The translations under genes and the position numbers were made by a program. From contig JAWQFJ010001210.1 in the NCBI GenBank assembly GCA_034096865.1, forward strand, positions 1 to 12,500: 12,500 bases of DNA, in the 5' to 3' direction. Under the pieces are notes generated by a model. It was not told where the DNA came from, ran no database searches, and worked only from the letters and a program-made list of their open reading frames with translations. Of the stretch, positions 1-5,800 are shown piece by piece. The DNA is from Theodoxus fluviatilis (taxonomy: Eukaryota > Mollusca > Gastropoda > Cycloneritida > Neritidae). Each line of letters opens with the position of its first letter. The first letter of the stretch is position 1.

Positions 1-585
1 TTTGGGGAAAGATTTATTTTACTTAGCGATGCGTTTCAGTATCTCATTGGTTTATTGAATATTGTGATGAAACTTTCATTCATGACAGATTTGTTTATCC
101 ATGATTAAAAGCATTTTGAAGTTTGATTTCGGTATCCCATCCCTCATTTGTTGACGTGCGTCATCGTTTGTCTGAGTGAGGAATGGAAGGTGGCAAGTAG
201 TTAATACAAGTTACCCTAGACAACTATCGAGCCAAAGAAAAGATTAGACATCCTAGTAAAGATTCTAAATCTTTTTATTACTACTTGTGACAGCGTGAAT
301 AACAATGATTGTCTTCCGAGAATCCAGTCTCACAAGTAAAGTTGTTATGACAACGCCGATTATTGATTGTTGTCACTGTGTATCGACCAGTGCGTGAATA
401 CAGTTCTATCGAAAACGACCACCGGATTTTGTGAACTTCGACTTCCCGGCGCCAGCTAGGAGAGCCCCCGTATTAACAGGACTTTGCGAAAGGAGACAAG
501 TCACAACAATTACTTCATCAAAGAGACATGAATAAAGGTGCTTAAGATTTGCTTCCACCCAAATTTGCCGCGAAAATCCCCCCCC
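1..585. other. non-coding DNA, no gene seen
   Basis: No convincing coding region is visible on either strand; the only longer open frame reaching in from the right is produced by reading through a CA microsatellite. The stretch is AT-rich, unique-looking DNA with no recognisable transposon end, tRNA or viral gene. It could be host flank or a non-coding end of the neighbouring viral element; I cannot tell which. Confidence 0.6.
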
Positions 586-603
586 CCACACACACACACA
601 CAT

Positions 604-646
<43 letters not shown>

Positions 647-676
647 TACACACCTGCACACACACACACATACACA
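586..676. repeat. (CA)n microsatellite
   Basis: A run of CA dinucleotides preceded by a short C tract, with a few interruptions (ATG, CTC, ATA, CTG). Dinucleotide repeats like this create spurious Cys-Val or His-Thr open frames on both strands, which should not be taken as genes. Confidence 0.95.
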
Positions 677-957
677 CAAAAAGATGCACAAGTAGGTAAC
701 AGATTAGGGGTTCCAGCTCCCCCAGGCTCAAAGCAGGTTGGGTGTGACATACCTATGCCATATGTCAAAACTGTCCACCATGTCCCTGACACCGGTGTTT
801 AACCTACATAAGTGTCATGCTGACAACAGCGTGTGACGTGCTCTCTGTTTTGCAAAACGCTCGGTGAGCCTTTGCACCAAGCCGATGGTAGTAGCAGGAA
901 GGGGAGGAAAAATCGATACAGCCTTTCATCAGCTGCATTTGCTGTCCTGCTGCGTGC
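677..957. other. non-coding spacer between two microsatellites
   Basis: No gene-like frame, RNA gene or transposon end was recognised. It separates the CA repeat from a CT-rich and AC repeat block. Confidence 0.5.
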
Positions 958-1095
958 ATGTCTCTCTCTGTCTGTTTCTATCCCTCTGTCACACACACAA
1001 ACACACAAACATTATCTCTCTCTCCTTCCCTCCCTTCCTTGCTCTCTCTCTGTTTCTGTCTGTGTCTCTGTCTCTTCCTCTTTCTAGCTCTCTCT

Positions 1096-1158
<63 letters not shown>

Positions 1159-1170
1159 GCGCGCACGCAC
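958..1170. repeat. CT-rich tract followed by (AC)n and a short CG/CA tail
   Basis: A pyrimidine-rich CT/CTGT tract (about 958-1097) runs into a near-perfect (AC)n array (about 1098-1156) and ends in alternating purine-pyrimidine GCGCGCGCACGCAC. The alternating end could form Z-DNA in principle. All open frames through it are low-complexity artefacts. Confidence 0.93.
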
Positions 1171-1590
1171 AGGATGTGTAACAAGAGATTTCAGCTAAAC
1201 TCAGGGCAAAATTAATACCCCCCCACCTGACCAGGCCTGTTTGCTCTGCAGTAGAGCATGGCTGCGCCAGCTGCCGCAGCTCGCTCCTATGCAGACCCGG
1301 GCCTGCCTGAGTAGACAATGGCTTCCCCTTCCCCCTTCCCCTACTCCACCCCAGCCAGTTGCTAAGCTTGGATGCACACACACTAGGTGAAGGCCACAGC
1401 TTTGCTGCTTAACAAACAGCGCTAAAATACCCCACCAAATCACTTAAAACTTAACAGGGATATAGAAAACTATTTGCAGTAAATTTGTGTCTTTGCTTTT
1501 TTTTGGCTTACTTCTGTGTTTGTGTATAAATGTGCATTTATTCACGTCCACAAATTCCATGACCTATGATCAGGCTGCAATTTTAAGCCA
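1171..1590. other. non-coding DNA upstream of the coiled-coil gene
   Basis: Contains a modestly GC-rich section (about 1250-1370) and then AT-rich DNA. No recognisable gene. The minus-strand open frames here share no domain I know and run into the microsatellite. The right end carries a TATA-like box in front of the plus-strand coiled-coil gene. Confidence 0.5.
1525..1530 (+). promoter_or_regulatory. possible TATA box for the coiled-coil gene
   Basis: TATAAA lies about 60 bases before an in-frame ATG at 1591 and about 165 bases before the better-placed ATG at 1693. A match this short is expected often by chance; only its position suggests a role. Confidence 0.25.
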
Positions 1591-1834
1591 ATGGGAAAGC
1601 TTCTACGTGGCAAAAAGACCTGGGCTGCCTACAAGCTGTCAGAACCCAGCCCAGCTCGCCCTGAAGGTACGTTCTATTTTGCTCTGGTAGCCATGTCCAT
1701 TGAATCAGATGAACGTAGGTTGAAAACTGAACTTTTGGAAGTTAAAAAAAAGTGTGAGGCTAAACAAAGTCTTCAAATTCAGAAAAAGAAGGGCAAAGCC
1801 CATACGACTCACATGCTTGACCCTGACCTTTATA

Positions 1835-2430
1835 TGACCTTGACCTTCAGGTGACCTTCAAGGTCAAGGTCAAACTAAACCTACCAATGACATCATACAC
1901 AAAGAAATGCTTTACACATTTTTCCTACCAAAATACATGTGACCTTGACCCAAGGTCAAGTTCATCCAAGGTCATGCAACACAAAGCTGTTAATTCAAGA
2001 CATAGGAAGCACAATGGTGCTTATTGGCACTTTCTACCATGAGATATAGTCACTTTTAGTGGTTCACTACCCCATTTTGGTAACATTTCATAAGGGTCAA
2101 AGTGACCTTGACCTTGATGATATGTAAACAAATGTGTCTTATGATAAAAGTATAACATGTGCCCCACATAATTATTAAGTTTGAAACAGTAATCTTCCAT
2201 AGTTCAGGTTCAAGGTCACTTCAAAATATGTATACAATCCAACTTTGAAGAGCTCCTGTGACCTTGACCCTGAAGCAAGGTCAACCAAACTAGTATTAAA
2301 AGATAGGGCTTGCTTTGACCTATATAAAACTTGTAGCTAAGGTCGCCATTTTTAATAACGTGGGAGAAAATTGGGAAAATGTGAAAAATGACTGTTTTTG
2401 AGACCACATTTATGGCTCCTGTGACCTTGA
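1835..2430. promoter_or_regulatory. cluster of orphan nuclear-receptor half-sites
   Basis: Nine exact copies of TCAAGGTCA or its complement TGACCTTGA occur, starting at 1835, 1858, 1864, 1940, 2103, 2109, 2210, 2259 and 2422, in both orientations; some overlap by three bases. TCAAGGTCA is the established extended half-site for monomeric nuclear receptors of the FTZ-F1/SF-1 and ERR type. Whether any is bound is unknown; the repeats may simply be the element's own sequence structure. Confidence 0.4.
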
Positions 2431-2556
2431 ACTTGAAGCAAGGTCAAGTCACTGTGTATGCTTTTTGAGGCCTTGTCATCATACACCATCATGCCACATT
2501 TGGTGTTGATAGACCTAATAGTCTCCGAGAAAAATCCAATGTTTAAGTTTTTTACG

Positions 2557-2604
2557 CCCGGACGGACGGACGGACGCCCGGACGGACTGACGGACAGACG
2601 GACG
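2557..2604 (+). repeat. GACGGACG short tandem tract
   Basis: Imperfect tandem GGAC/GACG units with CCCGGACGGACGG repeated twice, then GACTGACGGACAGACGGACG. It lies inside the 858-bp repeat element just before its 3' hairpin. Confidence 0.85.
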
Positions 2605-3146
2605 AAACGGCTCGGTACATAGACTCACTTTTGCTTCGCATGTGAGTCAAAAAGAATGAGATAGGTGAGGTTGAATCAGAAATGAAGGCAAGAAAAGAGC
2701 AAATTGTTAAAATGTCTTGCATTAGCGGATCTGGATTAGTTTTTAATCAGATAGCATGGCAAAAAAAGCAGCTTTTAAGATTGGACAAAAAATTACATCA
2801 CTTGAAAAAGCAAAAAGCTTCTTTAGACAAAGATTTAGCAGATATTGAAGCATATGAAACATATTTGAACACTGAGGTAAAGAACATAGAAGCTGTTGAT
2901 ACTTTATGCACTAAGATTAGGAAAATGTAATGTACGAACTTCTAATCTATGAATAATGACCCCTGCAGGGCTAATAGCTTTGCAAGGTTTGGCAGTGCTG
3001 ACTTTAAAACACTCCTAGCTGCCTCAGTACACAAAGGTCTTGAGGTACAGCTACAAGTCTATCTACAAAAATATCTACAAACAAACAACCAATTTACAAA
3101 AAATCCATTTGCAAAAACTATCAAAAACTATTAAGTGTTTGAAGCT

Positions 3147-3205
3147 AGCACTGTCTGCATCTTAAATCAGATGCACTGATGAAGCCGGAAGGCAGAAACA
3201 GTGTT
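3147..3205 (+). ncRNA. hammerhead ribozyme motif, type III layout
   Basis: Stem III pairs 3147-3154 (AGCACTGT) with 3198-3205 (ACAGTGTT), 8 bp including one G-U. The expected cleavage triplet GTC ends at 3155. Stem I pairs 3156-3162 (TGCATCT) with 3169-3175 (AGATGCA), 7 perfect bp closed by a 6-base loop. The core CTGATGA is 3176-3182. Stem II pairs GCC 3184-3186 with GGC 3191-3193 around a GGAA loop, and core GAA is 3195-3197 followed by A 3198. Every core base known to be invariant in hammerheads (CUGANGA, GAA, A15.1, U16.1, C17) is present. The one weakness is an A-A mismatch (3183/3194) where most hammerheads have a G-C pair at the base of stem II, so activity could be reduced. Stem III is the open stem, which defines type III. 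It lies after the plus-strand coiled-coil gene and antisense to the 3' flank of the integrase. Confidence 0.8.
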
Positions 3206-3209
3206 TATT
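3204..3209 (-). terminator. possible poly(A) signal for the integrase transcript
   Basis: AATAAA on the minus strand lies about 50 bases past the integrase stop codon (3262-3260). Its first bases overlap the 3' arm of the hammerhead stem III on the opposite strand. The spacing is sensible for a poly(A) signal, but the hexamer is common in AT-rich DNA. Confidence 0.45.
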
Positions 3210-3231
3210 TCACTCTGGAAGGATACCAAAG

Positions 3232-3267
3232 GTAAGTGATTTGAATTTTCTTTTTTCCTTCACTTAC
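3232..3267. repeat. inverted repeat at the integrase stop codon
   Basis: GTAAGTGA (3232-3239) is repeated inverted as TCACTTAC (3260-3267), giving an 8-bp stem with a 20-base loop. The right arm contains the integrase stop codon. It could be a transcript hairpin, or part of the viral element's end, or chance; no second copy that would mark a terminal repeat is visible. Confidence 0.4.
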
Positions 3268-3726
3268 TTTGTTGTAAGCCTTCTAATTCTTTAAAAGGCA
3301 CCCAACTGTTAAACTTTGAAGCATAGCCTTTCCATTTTACAAATGCGCGCTGCTTTTTGTGGTCACGTCTGATCACCTTTTCTATTCTAAAGACAGTTTG
3401 TGATGTTTTCTGCAGCTCCTGTGTGTAAAAGCTTCCTTTTATCTCCTCACCTTGCATGTCTTCCACTTTGTAAGTTACGGGATTGGTTTCTTGAATTGAT
3501 ATTACTTTGAATATCTCTTCCGACCAGTTAGAGGTATACCCCTTCTCAAACTGCTTTTTCTTCTTAGAAATTCTTACAAGATCACCAACTTTAAACTTTA
3601 AAACAGGCTGCATTACCTGTTCATTCTGAAACAAAGTAAGAAAGGCCTGTTGCTCATTTTTGTGATTAGAGGCATGTAAAGGAGACATACCTAGAGATCT
3701 ATGAACTGTTTCATTGTACTTCTTAA

Positions 3727-4841
3727 CCCTCTGTGCGCCGTCGGCGGTCATAACCGCCGACGTTGTTACCTCCCCTCACAGCCGTCGGCGGTTTCAGTCG
3801 ACAGACGGATAGGCATGTTTGAATCTGGCGCCGTTTGCTATGAATCTTGGGATTGTGAGAGCTATCTACGCCTGGAGACTTCGCAGAAGAGCCTCGCTTT
3901 CATAATAACAGTCGCCATATTTTTTCACTGCAAGTGCGCGAGTTTAGACCAAATTTTGAAGTTACCGATCGATTTAGACACGCTGCTGCGCAAATTCCAC
4001 TGCGCACGCTGGCACAGAAATGGCTGAGCTCGATCCTGATGAAGAGCGAATCTTTGAAATATTGTTCGATTCTGACTTGGAAGAAAAATTCCATGGCTTC
4101 ACAGAGGAAGATTTCTTCGAGTTTGCCACAGACTGACAGTGACTGAGTGACTGCTGACAAAATCGAAGTTGAACCAACCCAGTCCAAGATTCCGTCTGCG
4201 TATGACCACTCATGGTTGCTGTGGCAAACTCGACCAAATCTTCCTCTGTGAAGCCGTGGAATTCTTCTTCCGAGTCAGAATCGAACAATATTTCAAAGAT
4301 TTGCTCTTTATCAGGATCGAGCTCAGCCATTTCTGGGCCAGCGTGTGCAATCAAAATCGCGCAGCAGCGTGTCTACCTTGATCGGTAACTTCTAAATTCG
4401 CTCTAAATTCGCGCATGGACTCTCCTCAACATGTGCCCGATGAGGTATCTAAATCGAATGCTTTTCATCTCTATTTCAACTAATAAAGTCGTTGACTTGA
4501 TGGTCGACGAAATGAATCGATATGCTGGTCAAGTGAGGGCAAAGAAAGGAAGCGATGCGGAATTTTATTCTCGAGTAAGTCTGTGGCACTCGACACGTTT
4601 TTTATTTGTGTTGTCTCAGTTTTTTTTTATCATATTGTATTGCATGGACATAAATTTCAGTGGGTCTATCAGAGAGAGCATTCAATTTGCCATCTTTCCT
4701 CCAAAAATGTTGCCTCTATAGCAAATAATAAAATAATTGTATATTTTTAAACAGAAGAGGGGGTCTCGGTTTTGGGGCATGCCCAAAAAATAACTGGCTG
4801 CAGGGAGTTAAAACCGTGAAAAATTAATGGCGTCCAGAGGG
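3727..4841. mobile_element. piggyBac-family element, internally deleted, 1115 bp
   Basis: The element is bounded on both sides by TTAA (3723-3726 and 4842-4845), the target duplication diagnostic of piggyBac. Terminal inverted repeats are CCCTCTGTGCGCC at the left and, read from the right, CCCTCTGGACGCC: 11 of 13 bases agree. Subterminal GTCGGCGGT copies (about 3740 and 3784) and their complement ACCGCCGAC (3753-3761) form inverted pairs, as often seen near piggyBac ends. Inside are transposase remnants and a large internal inverted duplication. Too short and too broken to be autonomous. It sits in the viral integrase gene. Confidence 0.92.
4020..4590 (+). pseudogene. piggyBac transposase fragments with an inverted duplicate
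   Basis: On the plus strand, an ATG at 4020 opens a 38-codon acidic N-terminal segment (LDPDEERIFEILFDSD, GFTEEDF) that ends at a TGA, 4134-4136. The same acidic segment recurs on the minus strand starting at ATG 4330-4328, as the right arm of an inverted duplication (left arm about 3940-4132, right arm about 4217-4415). Further right on the plus strand, about 4480-4575, is a VVDLMVDEMNRYAGQ segment that resembles the start of the piggyBac transposase DDE region, where a V-D/E-TNRYA-like motif is typical. Everything after that, including the catalytic aspartates, is deleted. Family assignment rests on these motifs together with the TTAA ends. Confidence 0.75.
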
Positions 4842-5394
4842 TTAATCATATCAGGTAAAATACCAATATATTTGTATGTGTTGTTGGCAGTGAAATACTT
4901 CCACATACGTGATTTTAATGTACGGTTAAATCTTTCCACAATAATTGCTTTGTCTTTATTGTATGTGTGGTAAATGCGAATTTTGTGGGTTTTGAGAAAG
5001 CTTTGAAATGTCCTGTTTAAGAATTCCGTTCCTTGGTCTACCCAGAGAAAGTTAGGTTTTCTTCCCTCTTTTAAAATAGTTTTAAAAGCTTGAACTATTT
5101 CAGTCCCTGTTTTGCGTTTAATGGGCACACTCCATGCATATTTGCTGAATACATCAATGACATTTAAGAGATATTTGTATCCCTTGTTTTGCTTGCTGAA
5201 TGCTTGCATGTCAACAAGATCTGCACTCCAAATATTGTCAATATCACTGGAAATAACTCGGCGTTGAGGAAACTTTCTTCTGATTGGCCAATGGAGTTCT
5301 TCAGCCAAAGTATCAGTCCATTTCGTCAACGCCTTCTTTCATTTCCCAGCCCTATTTTATGTTTTAAAGTAATCAGTGGTCTTACAACTAATGC

Positions 5395-5787
5395 CTAGGC
5401 AGCTTTTTCACCCAAAGTATTGCCAGTGTGTTTTGACAGCTGCTCCAGCATTATTGCATCAGCCTGTTTCTTGTCTCCATAAGTGTATGCAATGTCATGC
5501 TCTTTACATATTGCATCAAGTTCATTCACTGGTGGGCCGTTGTCTAAAGGATTGCCAGGCCCACAGTACTTGTATCCAGGTAAAGTTAATCCTTTCTTTG
5601 GAATAAGAGGTAACATGGCTTTGTGAATGTCAATTGCACCTCCTTGCTTTTGAGGCAAGAATTTTGTTTTTTTAGAACCACAAACAGAACAGAGTGATCT
5701 AGCTATTTTCTTACCATTTTTGGTCGTTCCTAAAGTAACACTATTTGAATCAGTAACTGATTTACATTTTAGACAGTATGATTTCAT
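5395..5787 (-). CDS. zinc-ribbon plus phospholipase A2-like protein (viral)
   Basis: The product is 130 residues from the ATG at 5787. Residues about 1-38 form a small zinc ribbon with paired CxxC motifs (YCLKC and CSVC). The rest is a parvovirus VP1-type phospholipase A2 domain: the calcium-loop motif [11 protein letters not shown], then the active-site His-Asp pair in KEHDIAY. In parvoviruses this domain opens endosomal membranes from inside the capsid, and adintoviruses are reported to carry such a domain too. The ATG at 5787 is chosen over one at 5823 because the protease frame ends at 5801, leaving a 13-base gap with a TATA-like stretch. This is the only viral gene here with no visible frame break, and its Gly, His and Asp residues are intact. 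The next gene, integrase, begins about 52 bases on in the same direction. Confidence 0.88.
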   Translation of the reverse strand: MKSYCLKCKSVTDSNSVTLGTTKNGKKIARSLCSVCGSKKTKFLPQKQGGAIDIHKAMLPLIPKKGLTLPGYKYCGPGNPLDNGPPVNELDAICKEHDIAYTYGDKKQADAIMLEQLSKHTGNTLGEKAA

Positions 5788-5788
5788 A

Positions 5789-5798
5789 TTTATATATA
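5789..5798 (-). promoter_or_regulatory. TATA-like motif directly before the phospholipase gene
   Basis: TATATATAAA ends one base before the ATG at 5787 and fills the 13-base gap after the protease stop. A closely similar TATATAA abuts the start of minor capsid copy 2, which suggests a shared viral signal, although AT-rich gaps can produce this by chance. Confidence 0.4.
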
Positions 5799-5800
5799 CT

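Larger units (their letters stand above)
1791..2648. mobile_element. non-autonomous repeat element with GACCTTGACC motifs, 858 bp
   Basis: The element is flanked by the 8-bp direct repeat AAAAAGAA (1783-1790 and 2649-2656), the expected mark of insertion. Near its ends are inverted GACTCACATGC (1806-1816) and GCATGTGAGTC (2638-2648). The left end also has a GGGC-AAA-GCCC hairpin, and the right end a GACTCAC/GTGAGTC hairpin (2622-2628 with 2642-2648). Inside are many GACCTTGACC/AAGGTCA words and, at 2557-2604, a GACGGACG tandem tract. No transposase frame is present. The layout matches abundant mollusc short interspersed or MITE-like repeats as I remember them. The exact class is undecided: the A-rich duplication would also fit a retroposed element. 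Confidence 0.75.
1693..2930 (+). pseudogene. coiled-coil protein gene, split by a repeat insertion
   Basis: Two plus-strand segments, 1693-1790 and 2649-2930, lie either side of an 858-bp insertion and are in the same frame once one copy of the 8-bp flanking duplication is counted. The predicted product is about 125 residues, almost entirely charged and rich in Lys, Glu, Leu and Gln with heptad-like spacing, so a coiled coil is the best structural reading. The ATG at 1693 sits in a good GCC-ATG context; an in-frame ATG at 1591 would add 34 residues, and a GTACGT donor-like site at 1668 leaves a spliced start possible. It converges on the viral integrase gene. I do not recognise the family. 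It could be an accessory gene of the virus, since such elements carry unassigned small genes, or unrelated DNA. The insertion breaks the frame, so it is probably inactive unless the insert is removed from RNA. Confidence 0.5.
3260..5342 (-). pseudogene. Polinton/adintovirus-type DDE integrase with chromodomain, broken
   Basis: Retrovirus-like integrase that would insert the viral DNA into the host genome. The N-terminal part (5338-4842) has the RRKFP basic patch, first acidic motif WSADLVDMQ, then VIDVFSKYAW, second acidic motif VDQGTEF and glutamate motif VERFNRT, with about 33 residues between the second D and the E, close to the DD35E spacing. The C-terminal part (3726-3260) begins with the YNETVHRSLGMSP region, continues through a basic SH3-like section, and ends in a chromodomain (IEKVIRR...VKWKGY...SWVP), as in Maverick integrases. 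A piggyBac element at 3727-4841 separates the two parts, which are in the same frame when a single TTAA is counted. A second break is at the start: an ATG at 5342-5340 opens a short frame offset by one base from the integrase frame, which itself has an in-frame TGA at 5341-5339. It lies 52 bases after the phospholipase gene. The copy is inactive as it stands. Confidence 0.93.

Noticed and set aside
406..792. Minus-strand open frame of 128 codons, Cys-Val rich
   Set aside because: Created by the (CA)n microsatellite; no domain, and the composition is pure dinucleotide read-through. The same applies to frames across 864-1381 and 11403-11627.
586..1170. CRISPR-like spacing of repeats
   Set aside because: These are eukaryotic dinucleotide microsatellites with no repeat-spacer structure.
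2949..3134. Plus-strand 61-codon open frame rich in Gln, Asn and Lys
   Set aside because: Composition follows the AT-rich CAAA tract; no motif, and it abuts the ribozyme without supporting signals.
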